A stretch of DNA of 64,000 bases from Mesorhizobium sp. SARCC-RB16n (GTDB taxonomy: Bacteria; Pseudomonadota; Alphaproteobacteria; Rhizobiales; Rhizobiaceae): NCBI RefSeq assembly GCF_008520305.1, contig NZ_ML703254.1, positions 102,482 through 166,481 on the forward strand. Direction: 5' to 3'. Position 1 is the first letter of the stretch, and the number at the start of each line of letters is the position of its first letter. A program made the position numbers and the translations under genes. This document shows, one piece after another, positions 15,444 to 23,458 of this stretch. A model generated the notes under the pieces. It did no database searches. It worked only from the letters and a program-made list of their open reading frames with translations, and was not told where the DNA came from.

Positions 15444-17744
15444 ATGAAACCTGCCGTTACCGACCACGTCGAAATCAAGAAATACGATCATCCGACGGGT
15501 GGATGGGGATCCTTGTCCTCCTTGATCCGCAAGGCATACGGCGAAGGCCTGCTGATGTCAGGAATATGGAGCACGCTGCTCAAGCAGAACAAGGCAGACG
15601 GCTACATGTGCGTTTCCTGCTCATGGGCCAAGCCAGCGGAGCCGCGGCCCTTCGAGTTCTGTGAAAACGGCGCCAAGGCCACCCTCTGGGACCAGACCAA
15701 GCTGCGCTGTGGCCCCGACTTCTTCGCACGACATTCGGTTACCGAACTGCTCGATTGGCCGGATCGCGACCTGGAAAAGCAAGGCAGGCTCACCGATCCG
15801 CTGCGCTACAACGCCGTCACCGATCGCTACGAGCCGATTTCCTGGGATGAAGCCTTTGCCGAGATCGGCATGGAACTCCGGCGCCTCGATCCGAAGTCGG
15901 TCGTCTTCTACACATCCGGCCGGGCCTCGCTGGAAGCTTCATTCATGTATCAGCTCTTCGCACGCGTCTACGGTTCGTCGAACCTGCCCGATTCTTCCAA
16001 TATGTGTCACGAATCGACCTCCGTCGGACTTCCCGAGTCGATCGGCTCGCCGGTTGGGACAGTGCAGCTCGAAGACTTCTCCAAATGCGACATGATGTTC
16101 TTCTTCGGCCACAACACCGGCGTAACGGCGCCGCGGCTGTTGCACCCGCTGCAGGAAGCCCGCCAACGTAACGTGCCGGTGTTTACCTTCAACCCCTTAC
16201 CGGAGCGAGGGCTCGAGCGCTTCAAGAACCCGCAGGATCCCGTCGAGATGTTGTCGCCGGGGCCTGGCACCAAGATGTCCAGCGACTTCTTCCAAGTCCG
16301 CAGCGGCGGCGACATCGCCGCAATGACCGGCATCGCCAAGGCGGTGCTGGCACTCGACGACGCCGCTCGGCAGCATGTAAATTCACGCGTCCTCGACGTC
16401 GAGTTCCTCGCCGAACACACGCACGGTTTTGCCGAATTCGAAGCCTATTTGCGCGCGGCCGAGTGGAAAGACATCGTCGCACGGTCGGGCATCGCGCGAG
16501 CGGATCTGGAGCGTGTTGCGGAAGTCTACAGCCGCTCCGACGCGGTAATCGGCAATTATGGGATGGGTCTGACGCAACACAGGCACGGGACCGAGAATGT
16601 CCAGATGCTATGCAATCTGCTGCTGATGCGCGGCAACATGGGAAAGCCCGGCGCCGGCATCTCGCCGCTTCGTGGTCACTCCAACGTCCAGGGCCAGCGC
16701 ACGGTGGGCATATCCGAAAAGCCAGAGCTCGTTCCACTCGACAAGATCGCCGAATTCTATGCCTTCGAACCTCCGCGCGAGAAGGGCCTCGATACGGTCG
16801 AGACCTGCGAAGGCGTCATTGCCGGCTCGGTGAAGGGCTTCATCGGCCTGGGAGGCAATTTCGTCCGCGCGGTGCCCGAAACCGGCTTGGTCGAGAAAGC
16901 CTGGCGGCGACTCGGCCTGCATGTCGAAATCGCGACCAAGCTCAACCGCAGCCATCTCATCCCTGGGGCGGTAACTTATCTGTTGCCTTGCCTTTCGCGG
17001 CTCGAGAGAGACCGGCAGGCAAGCGGCGATCAAACCGTTTCCATGGAGGATTCCACGGCCTGTATCCATGGCTCATTTGGATCACGCCCCCCAGCTTCGC
17101 CAAATCTGCTTTCAGAGCCGAAGATAGTGGCCGAGTTGGCCAAGGCCACCGTACCGGGGTTGAGTTCAATCCCTTGGGACGAGTGGGTTGCCGATTACTC
17201 GCGCATTCGCGATGATATCGAGCGCTGCTTTCCCCAACATTTTCGCCAGTTCAACAAACGGTTCCTGACGCCGGGAGGATTTCATCGCGACATCAAGGCA
17301 TCGAAGCGAATTTGGGAGACGCCGAACAAGAAGGCCAATTTCAAGCTGCCGACGACGCTCGAGACAAACCCCGACATCGATATATCGGGGCGCAAGGTCC
17401 TGACGCTGATGACGGTGCGTTCCAATGACCAGTTCAACACGACTGTCTACGGTTACGATGACAGGCTGCGCGGCATCCATGGCACACGCATGGTCTTGCT
17501 GATGAACGAGGCCGACATCCAGCGGTTCGGATTGAGTGCGGGGCAGCAGGTCGATCTTGAAACCCATGCGGATGACGGCGTGGAGCGGCGCGTGCGTGGC
17601 TTGCGGGTGACACCCTATTCCGTGCCTGAAGGCAACTGCGCCGGCTATTACCCAGAGCTCAATCCCCTGGTGCCTCTCTGGCATCGCGCCAAGACGGCTC
17701 ACGTGCCGGCCGCGAAGTCGGTTCCGGTAAGAATTATTGGCTAA
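15444..17744 (+). CDS. FdhF/YdeP-family molybdopterin oxidoreductase
   Basis: A 766-residue molybdopterin-guanine-dinucleotide enzyme of the formate-dehydrogenase-like YdeP family. An N-terminal cysteine group (Cys56, Cys59, Cys73, in MCVSCSW and EFCENGAK) may bind an Fe-S cluster. Central segments (FYTSGRASLEASFMYQ and SNMCHESTSVGLP) match the cofactor-binding core, and the C-terminal molydop-binding domain includes LTLMTVRSNDQFNTT. Members are linked to acid or oxidative stress; the physiological substrate is not established. No fdhD or electron-transfer subunit is adjacent. Confidence 0.88.
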   Translation: MKPAVTDHVEIKKYDHPTGGWGSLSSLIRKAYGEGLLMSGIWSTLLKQNKADGYMCVSCSWAKPAEPRPFEFCENGAKATLWDQTKLRCGPDFFARHSVTELLDWPDRDLEKQGRLTDPLRYNAVTDRYEPISWDEAFAEIGMELRRLDPKSVVFYTSGRASLEASFMYQLFARVYGSSNLPDSSNMCHESTSVGLPESIGSPVGTVQLEDFSKCDMMFFFGHNTGVTAPRLLHPLQEARQRNVPVFTFNPLPERGLERFKNPQDPVEMLSPGPGTKMSSDFFQVRSGGDIAAMTGIAKAVLALDDAARQHVNSRVLDVEFLAEHTHGFAEFEAYLRAAEWKDIVARSGIARADLERVAEVYSRSDAVIGNYGMGLTQHRHGTENVQMLCNLLLMRGNMGKPGAGISPLRGHSNVQGQRTVGISEKPELVPLDKIAEFYAFEPPREKGLDTVETCEGVIAGSVKGFIGLGGNFVRAVPETGLVEKAWRRLGLHVEIATKLNRSHLIPGAVTYLLPCLSRLERDRQASGDQTVSMEDSTACIHGSFGSRPPASPNLLSEPKIVAELAKATVPGLSSIPWDEWVADYSRIRDDIERCFPQHFRQFNKRFLTPGGFHRDIKASKRIWETPNKKANFKLPTTLETNPDIDISGRKVLTLMTVRSNDQFNTTVYGYDDRLRGIHGTRMVLLMNEADIQRFGLSAGQQVDLETHADDGVERRVRGLRVTPYSVPEGNCAGYYPELNPLVPLWHRAKTAHVPAAKSVPVRIIG

Positions 17745-17840
17745 GCCAGAGCGGGCGTCCCCTTTGCAGCTTGGCTACGATGCGCGCCGACGGCATGAAC
17801 CTGGGCAGGCAGCGGAGCCAACCCTGACCGCGGCTAGCCT

Positions 17841-18065
17841 CTAACCGCCAGATGGCTTTGGCGATGCCGGCTGGGTCGGCTGCGTGCCCTGCTGGTCCCC
17901 GCCCGTACTGGACTGGGCCGTCGGATTGGTATCCGTCGTCGGGTTTTTGTCGACCGGCTGGCTGTTCATCGTGTCCGTCTTGGATTTGACGGGGTCGGCA
18001 TTGTTGTTGCAGGCCACCAAGCCGAGCAACGCCGCTACCGCACACAGTGACAACATCGCTCTCAT
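17841..18065 (-). CDS. Small lipoprotein
   Basis: A 74-residue precursor with a lipoprotein signal peptide (MRAMLSLCAVAALLGLVAC, lipobox LVAC). The mature part is Asn/Gln/Thr/Pro-rich and probably disordered. It overlaps the stop of the upstream gene by 4 nt (ATGA), so translation is likely coupled and driven by the EcfG promoter at 18354-18378. Confidence 0.7.
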   Translation of the reverse strand: MRAMLSLCAVAALLGLVACNNNADPVKSKTDTMNSQPVDKNPTTDTNPTAQSSTGGDQQGTQPTQPASPKPSGG

Positions 18066-18328
18066 GCCGGCTTTTCCTGGCTGAATTCGGGTGAAGCTGC
18101 CTCCAGGTGACCTATCCGGTCGAAGCGCACGGAAAGCCCCTGCTTGACGGCGCTTCTGGCCAGCAAATGATCCAGTTCGGTGTCTTCAATCGGGCTCCGA
18201 ACAACCTGACGAATGGCTTTGCACGCGAGCTCGGTGGAGACAAAATCATACCTCCTGCTTCTGGCGAGAACATATTGTTCGACCAGCATCTTCACGCGCC
18301 TGAGCGCGATCTCATCGGCATAATGCAT
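18062..18328 (-). CDS. Small stress-promoted hypothetical protein
   Basis: An 88-residue helical protein (MHYADEIALRRVKMLVEQYV, later IEDTELDHLLARSAV) without signal or membrane segments. AGGAGGAACGAA precedes ATG 18328. First gene of a two-gene EcfG operon with the lipoprotein. Its function is unknown. Confidence 0.68.
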   Translation of the reverse strand: MHYADEIALRRVKMLVEQYVLARSRRYDFVSTELACKAIRQVVRSPIEDTELDHLLARSAVKQGLSVRFDRIGHLEAASPEFSQEKPA

Positions 18329-18353
18329 TTCGTTTCGTTCCTCCTGCGGGCCG

Positions 18354-18378
18354 AACTGCCGAACCGGTGCGTTGTTCC
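18354..18378 (-). promoter_or_regulatory. EcfG-type promoter of 18328/lipoprotein operon
   Basis: The minus strand reads GGAAC (18378-18374), 17 nt, GTT (18356-18354). Confidence 0.8.
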
Positions 18379-18409
18379 ACCTCAATTCGAAACATGACCG
18401 CTAACCCAA

Positions 18410-18509
18410 CTGAAAGCCCGCGCCTCCCACCAGGGAGTTGCGCGGGCTGATCAGGCTGAAGGGAACCCGATCGTGCCGCGTCAAACAAGGGGAGCGACGA
18501 CGCCGCACG
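18410..18509 (-). ncRNA. Candidate stress small RNA C with C-rich loop
   Basis: The EcfG promoter at 18516-18540 should start transcription near 18509, and a very strong two-part hairpin terminator ends the unit after about 95 nt. The 5' end can form a 10-bp stem (GUGCGGCGUC with GACGCGGCAC, one mismatch) that exposes a loop containing GCUCCCCUUG. Layout and C-rich loop parallel candidate A and the Caulobacter sRNA GsrN. No convincing reading frame covers it, although weak minus-strand frames pass through. Confidence 0.55.
18415..18448 (-). terminator. Strong terminator hairpin of candidate sRNA C
   Basis: A perfect 9-bp outer stem (AGCCCGCGC/GCGCGGGCT) plus an inner CTCCC/GGGAG stem, followed on the minus strand by TTTCAGTTGG. 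Confidence 0.72.
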
Positions 18510-18515
18510 ACACCG

Positions 18516-18540
18516 AACTTGCATCGACCGCAGTTGTTCC
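18516..18540 (-). promoter_or_regulatory. EcfG-type promoter of candidate sRNA C
   Basis: The minus strand reads GGAAC (18540-18536), 17 nt, GTT (18518-18516). From 18541 to 19019 I see no gene; short minus-strand frames there look like decayed coding sequence. Confidence 0.75.
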
Positions 18541-19019
18541 ACTTTGCCCTCTTCGGGTTGTCGCGGCTGAAGGGAAAACCCACCTTTGGCCAAGGTCCGG
18601 AAGAGTGAGATCGACCCGTCCTTTGTGATCACGCAACCGATTTCGAAGCGGGACCCGCCCTCTGCAAGACGTCTCGCGACAGCAGGACGGCCGCGTCAAG
18701 GTGGTCATGCGAACGCATGACTGATCCACCATACGGGCCCTCGAGGCGCTCGTGCGGCTCTCGGCAGCGTGGTGTCGCTGCGGTCTCGGAACTTTCAATC
18801 GTGCTCGCGATTGACCTGCCTGCCGCACCCAAGGGGCGATGCCAACGACACGGACCTGGTGCAAGCCGGTGACGCCTAAGACCGCCGGCGCATCCCCGTC
18901 ATCGAGCGTTCCGCTGGATAACCCGGTCCAATCGAAATGCCGACGGGCCACGCCAGGCGAGCACCCCGCCTAGGCCCACCGACAAACCGCTGGATTGTCC
19001 GCAACGGGCTGGCTTTAGG

Positions 19020-19397
19020 TCACGACCGTTTCCTGGCTGCGCGAAGCGACGCAAGGTCGGCCACGGCGGTGAGGATGGTCGCCTCGCTTGCGGGTTTTGC
19101 CACGAATTTGCAGTTTCGAAACGAGGCTGGAACGTCGCGCTCCCCAAATCCCGTTACGAACGCGAACGGAGTATCGCGAGCCAGCAAGACTTCCGCGACC
19201 GGCAGGCTGGACTCAGCGTTGAGTTGAATATCCAGCAACGCCACGTCGACCTTGTCCGCCTCGACAAGTTGAAGCGCGGCGGCAACGGTCGAAACAGGGC
19301 CGACCACCGGATAGCCCGCAGTACGTAGCACAGACGCGACGTCCACCGCGATCAGCCACTCGTCCTCCACCACCAGAACGCGAGGTCTATCGCTCAC
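19020..19397 (-). CDS. Single-domain response regulator
   Basis: A 125-residue CheY-like receiver: acidic pair in VVEDEWLIA, phospho-acceptor Asp in VALLDIQLN, Thr in FAFVTGFG and the conserved Lys in VAKPAS. No output domain. Its start overlaps the stop of the large kinase gene by 4 nt, so it is probably the kinase's direct partner or a phosphate sink, as with the single-domain regulators paired with HWE kinases in GSR systems. Confidence 0.88.
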   Translation of the reverse strand: MSDRPRVLVVEDEWLIAVDVASVLRTAGYPVVGPVSTVAAALQLVEADKVDVALLDIQLNAESSLPVAEVLLARDTPFAFVTGFGERDVPASFRNCKFVAKPASEATILTAVADLASLRAARKRS

Positions 19398-22300
19398 GGC
19401 GCGTTCCCATGGTTTGCCGAAAAGGCGATTTGGACCTCGAGACCGTCCTTGCGGAAGTAGGTCTCGACATGACCGCCGAGTCTGTAGCCGATTTCCCCCT
19501 TCAACAGGTTCAGGCCAAAGCCTTCGTTCAACGGCTCCTTGACAGGAGGGCCGTCCTTTTCGCGCCAGGCAAGCCTGAAACTGTCACCATCGACCGCCCA
19601 TTTGACGCCGATCCTGCCTCGGGGCTTGGACAAGGCGCCATACTTGGCCGCATTGGTGGCCAGTTCATGGATGGCCATACTGAGGGAAAGCCCCTGTTGC
19701 GGGGCGAGCTTTACGTCGTCGCCATCAAGTTCGACCCGTTCGATGCCGAACGGTTCGAGTTCCTGATGGAGCAATTCCATGACCGACGCCTCCTTCCACC
19801 TTTCGCGGGTCAGCAGTCCGTAGGCCCGGGACATAGCATGCAGCCGACCGATCAATGCGTCCGCGAACGCTTCCTTCGTATCCGAACTGTCCCGCGTGCG
19901 GCTGGCGATGCTGGCGATCACCGCCAGCATATTCTTGACGCGATGGTTGAGCTCCGAGATGAGCACTTGCTGATGCTCTTCCGCGCGCGCCAGGGTGGTA
20001 ACGTCCACCAGTGTCACCACGACGCCCTGTATCCTGTTGCCCTTGTCCCTGTAGGGGTTGATGCGGACCAAGTGAAACAGGCCTCTGGCATCGCGCGCAA
20101 GATGGTGGTTCAGGGTCTCGCCTGTCTCGAACACTTTGTCGATGTGCAGCTTCAACTCGGGATAATCGAGTTGGCTCGACAGATCCGTCAGCGGCCGGCC
20201 GACGTCGGAGGGGCGGAGACTGAAGAAGGACGAGGCCGCCGGCGTGAAGGTCCGCACCACAAGACTGCGGTCGAGAAAAATGGTTGCGATATCAGTGCTT
20301 TCGAACAGATTCCGCAAATCGCTGTTGGCGTGATCGAGCTCTTCTATCTTGCTGGTCAACTCCGCGTTGATCGTGTTGAGCTCTTCATTGAGCGACTGCA
20401 TCTCTTCCTTGGAAGCTTCAAGTTCCTCATTGGTGGATTGCGCCTCTTCATTGACGGAGACAAGTTCCTCGTTCGAGGATTTCACCTCTTCGAGGGCCGT
20501 CTCGTATTCCTCTATGGTGGATTGAAGACGCTCTCTTGTGTCGCGCAGTTCCCGCTCGAGATCGGCGGTGCTGTCGCTGTCACGACTGCCGCCGTCCTCA
20601 TCGGATCGGGCCTGCGCCGGTCCCGACGGCTCGAACAGGACAAGATAAAGCGGCTCACCATTGCCCTTCTCGGCAAGCGGTTCGATCGTCAGCCTGATCG
20701 GTTGCACGCGTTCGTCGTCTTCCTCGACGGCGAGGTTGTCCCGCACAACCGTGCGGCGTGTCGTCGTCGCCTCCCTCAATGCGGCGCGCAGGTCCAGCCG
20801 GAGCCCGCGGCGCGCCATCGTCAGCAACTGCCGGCTGGGGATACCTTGCGGCGCTTCGAGGTATCTGCCGGTCCTCGCCGAATAGTAGACGACGTCGCCT
20901 TCGGCGTTGACGAGGACATGCGGCGGCGCGAATCGCTCCAACACCTGCGCCTCGACAGCCTGACGCAGCGGATAGCCGACAGTTCCCTTCTTCAAGCCAG
21001 CGGTTTCGGCGGGAAAAACGCCGGAAGGAACATCGCCGATCAGGGCCGGCAGCCTGATGTGCGGCGAGATATGCTCCCGTGCCTGGAAGAGGCGATGTTT
21101 CTTGTCGACCGTGGCAAACAGACTTTCGTGCTGCCCGACGCTCTCAGACGTGCCGAGGAAAAGATAACCACCGGGCTTCAGCGCATAGTGGAAGACAGGA
21201 AGAACGCGGCTTTGAATGGCTGGGCCGAAATAGATCAGCAGGTTACGGCACGAAACCAAGTCCATGCGCGAGAAGGGCGGATCGCGGATGACGCTGTGTG
21301 GCGAGAAGATGCACAGTTCCCGGATTTCGTTGCTGAGGACGTAGCTTTCGCCATCGCCGTTGAAAAACCGCTGTTTGCGTTGCGGGGAAAGTCCTTGCAT
21401 CAACGCTTCGGGATAGCGTGCCGCGCGCGCCACCGCCAGCGCCGGCTCATCTATGTCGGTGGCGAAAATCTGGACGCGAGGCACGGCCGAAAGCGTTTCC
21501 ATGTGTTCACGCAGCAAGATGCCGATGGAGAACACCTCCTCACCCGTGGCGCAGCCGGGAACCCAGACCCTGACGGTATCGCTCGCCGTCTTGCCGTCGA
21601 ACAGCCGTGGGATGATCTTTTGTTCGAGCAATTCGAAGGCGTCAGGATCGCGGAAGAAGTTGGTGACATTGATCAGCAGATCGCGAAACAGGTCCATCAC
21701 CTCGCGAGGGTCCTTCTTCAGCCAATCGATATAGGCGCCGATGGATTGAATCTGGGCGATCTGCATGCGCCGCTTGATCCGGCGCAGGAATGTCTTGGTT
21801 TTATAACCTGAAAAGTCGTGACCGGAGTGGCTGCGCAAGATTCCGTATATCTGTTCGCGGACCTGATCCATGTCGGCCGTATGGACGTCCTCTTCATTCG
21901 CCAGCCCGTTTAGCGTGTCGAAGCCGCGGGTGTAAGCCTCCAGCTTCGCCCCAATCTCCTCGGCGGGCACGGCGACGTCGATGAGCCCGCTGGCAATGGC
22001 GCTCTGCGGCATATCGGGATTGCGCGGACCGTACCCGTCAGGCGCTTGCGCCACGGTGAGCCCGCCCCGCTCCTTGATGGCCTTGACGCCCAAGGTTCCA
22101 TCGGAGTCACCGCCCGACAGAATTACGCCGACCGCGTATTCGCCCTGGTCGTCGGCCAGTGCGCTGAAGAAGATATCGACGGGTTTACGCTCCTGGGTGA
22201 GCCCATTGGGCCGCCTCAGGTGCAGCACGCCGTTTTCGATGACCAGAGTGACGTTTTCCGGCATCACATAGACGTGGTCGGGTTCAACAACCACGCCATC

Positions 22301-22504
22301 CTCCACCACCACGACAGGCATGTCGGTGTAGCGGTCGATAACCTCATGCAGCAGGCTGTTGCGCTTGGGGCTGAGGTGCGTGATGATCACGAACGCCATG
22401 CCGGGTTGGCTGGTGAGGCCCTTGAACAGCCCCTCCATCGCGGGGATGCCGCCTGCGGAGGCACCAATGCCAACGACGGGGAACTTGATCGGTCGGGCTA
22501 TCAC
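19394..22504 (-). CDS. CheB-CheR-PAS-HWE hybrid histidine kinase
   Basis: A 1036-residue cytoplasmic sensor. In order: a CheB methylesterase-like domain (GIGASAGGIPAM, ILSGGDSDG), a CheR methyltransferase domain (VPGCATGEEVFSIG, NLLIYFGP), a PAS-like segment, a long Glu-rich coiled coil (about residues 620-715), a second PAS, and an HWE/HisKA2 kinase with phospho-acceptor His854 (ELNHRVKN) and ATPase N box (ELATNAAKYGA). GTG 22504 is preceded by AGGGGAAG; the frame upstream to 22786 has no such signal. HWE kinases of this type feed PhyR/NepR/EcfG pathways, and the divergent NepR-like gene supports that. Confidence 0.9.
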   Translation of the reverse strand: MIARPIKFPVVGIGASAGGIPAMEGLFKGLTSQPGMAFVIITHLSPKRNSLLHEVIDRYTDMPVVVVEDGVVVEPDHVYVMPENVTLVIENGVLHLRRPNGLTQERKPVDIFFSALADDQGEYAVGVILSGGDSDGTLGVKAIKERGGLTVAQAPDGYGPRNPDMPQSAIASGLIDVAVPAEEIGAKLEAYTRGFDTLNGLANEEDVHTADMDQVREQIYGILRSHSGHDFSGYKTKTFLRRIKRRMQIAQIQSIGAYIDWLKKDPREVMDLFRDLLINVTNFFRDPDAFELLEQKIIPRLFDGKTASDTVRVWVPGCATGEEVFSIGILLREHMETLSAVPRVQIFATDIDEPALAVARAARYPEALMQGLSPQRKQRFFNGDGESYVLSNEIRELCIFSPHSVIRDPPFSRMDLVSCRNLLIYFGPAIQSRVLPVFHYALKPGGYLFLGTSESVGQHESLFATVDKKHRLFQAREHISPHIRLPALIGDVPSGVFPAETAGLKKGTVGYPLRQAVEAQVLERFAPPHVLVNAEGDVVYYSARTGRYLEAPQGIPSRQLLTMARRGLRLDLRAALREATTTRRTVVRDNLAVEEDDERVQPIRLTIEPLAEKGNGEPLYLVLFEPSGPAQARSDEDGGSRDSDSTADLERELRDTRERLQSTIEEYETALEEVKSSNEELVSVNEEAQSTNEELEASKEEMQSLNEELNTINAELTSKIEELDHANSDLRNLFESTDIATIFLDRSLVVRTFTPAASSFFSLRPSDVGRPLTDLSSQLDYPELKLHIDKVFETGETLNHHLARDARGLFHLVRINPYRDKGNRIQGVVVTLVDVTTLARAEEHQQVLISELNHRVKNMLAVIASIASRTRDSSDTKEAFADALIGRLHAMSRAYGLLTRERWKEASVMELLHQELEPFGIERVELDGDDVKLAPQQGLSLSMAIHELATNAAKYGALSKPRGRIGVKWAVDGDSFRLAWREKDGPPVKEPLNEGFGLNLLKGEIGYRLGGHVETYFRKDGLEVQIAFSANHGNAP

Positions 22505-22583
22505 GGCATCTTCCCCTTTCGCCCGACCGATATGAATCCATTCTGATCCGACAGAGCACGACCATATAACGCGCAAGGACGGT

Positions 22584-22608
22584 GGAACAAGACGGCGGGG
22601 ATGACGTT
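22584..22608 (+). promoter_or_regulatory. EcfG-type promoter of NepR-like/receiver operon
   Basis: GGAAC (22584-22588), 17 nt ending in C, GTT (22606-22608), 25 nt before ATG 22633. It would give feedback control of the signalling genes by EcfG. Confidence 0.82.
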
Positions 22609-22632
22609 GACGCCAATATCCGTGGTGGTTCA

Positions 22633-22824
22633 ATGACAAAACGATCTGCTGACTTGAAACTCCTGGCACCGACCGTGCCGGGAGCGCCTCAATTAATCGA
22701 AGGTCTCGACAGGCCCATCCCAGACCGCATGCTGGTGCTTGCGAAACGATTGCAGGCGGCCCTGGATGACAGAAGATGGGAAACACCCTGTCTGCATCCT
22801 AAACTCCGTTCGAAGAAGGGATGA
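22633..22824 (+). CDS. NepR-like anti-sigma factor (copy 1)
   Basis: A 63-residue protein whose core (LIEGLDRPIPDRMLVLAKRL) matches the NepR pattern of a helix, a P-x-PDR turn and a second amphipathic helix. NepR proteins bind and hold EcfG until a PhyR-type protein displaces them. The second copy at 45050-45232 shares the PDR-x-x-x-LA-x-x-LQ-x-AL pattern. Its stop lies 4 nt before the receiver gene, so the two are probably translated together. The assignment is by motif only. Confidence 0.62.
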   Translation: MTKRSADLKLLAPTVPGAPQLIEGLDRPIPDRMLVLAKRLQAALDDRRWETPCLHPKLRSKKG

Positions 22825-22828
22825 CGGC

Positions 22829-23422
22829 GTGCGCGAACTGCGGGGGCTGCATATTCTGATCGTCGAAGACGAATGGTCGATGGCGGGAGATCTCGCACGG
22901 TTTTTCAGCAACATGGGCGCTATCATCCTGGGCCCCGCGGCAACCGTCGAGCAGGCGTCTGAACATACCGATCGGGCTGAAGCTGCAATCCTGGATGTCA
23001 ATCTCAACGGCCGACGTGTGTTTCCGATCGCGGACAAGTTGATGCGCCGCGGTATCCCCTTCGTGTTCTTCAGCGGCGACAACGACATCGCCATTCCCGA
23101 ACATCTCCGCTATGTCAGCAATTTGCGAAAATCCTCGGGCAGCCAAGCCGTGTTCAATGCCCTTTTTCCGCAGGCGTCCGAGCGGCCGGGCATCTCCGTT
23201 CCATCCTCGCCCGACGATATCTTCGCGCTTTTGCCCAAACTGCGGCTTGCGGCACGTCTTCTGCTGGGAGACGTCAACGCATCGGACCGGCTGGTCGAAC
23301 AGACCCTCGAGCAAGCGATCCGGGACGTCGACCACAGGCAGCTTGGCCAGTCCACCGAAAATTGGCTCAACGGCATCATGCGAGAGGTGGCGAAAGCCCG
23401 TGGCGCAAACCTCATGCATTGA
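22829..23422 (+). CDS. Receiver domain fused to a sigma-2-like domain (inverted PhyR-like)
   Basis: A 197-residue protein. Residues 7-115 form a receiver (LIVEDEW with Glu13/Asp14, phospho-acceptor Asp56 in AILDVNL, Ser82 in FFSGD, Lys101). Residues about 134-192 (LLPKLRLAARLLLGD, then LVEQTLEQAI and WLNGIMREVAKAR) resemble ECF sigma region 2, aligning with LVPALRAFARSLCG and LVRETLIKAI of the sigma at 5216-5809. PhyR has the opposite order (sigma-like domain then receiver) and also a sigma-4-like part, absent here. It may titrate the adjacent NepR-like protein. The start is GTG 22829, with AAGGG upstream. Confidence 0.72.
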   Translation: MRELRGLHILIVEDEWSMAGDLARFFSNMGAIILGPAATVEQASEHTDRAEAAILDVNLNGRRVFPIADKLMRRGIPFVFFSGDNDIAIPEHLRYVSNLRKSSGSQAVFNALFPQASERPGISVPSSPDDIFALLPKLRLAARLLLGDVNASDRLVEQTLEQAIRDVDHRQLGQSTENWLNGIMREVAKARGANLMH

Positions 23423-23458
23423 AATTGTCCTCCTGGCCCGAAGTTTTGACCAACCCGG

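Noticed and set aside
18764-18790. GGAAC-N17-ATT on the + strand
   Set aside because: Fits only the loose GGAAC-N18-TT form, which is expected about eight times by chance here, and no gene follows.
18312-18951. Overlapping minus-strand frames around candidate sRNA C
   Set aside because: No motif, no start signals, and they would place the sRNA promoter and terminator inside coding sequence. Some may be fossil coding DNA.
19409-21811. An 800-codon open frame on the + strand
   Set aside because: It lies antisense to the CheB-CheR-HWE kinase, which has clear domain motifs; the long antisense frame is a by-product of high G+C codon use.
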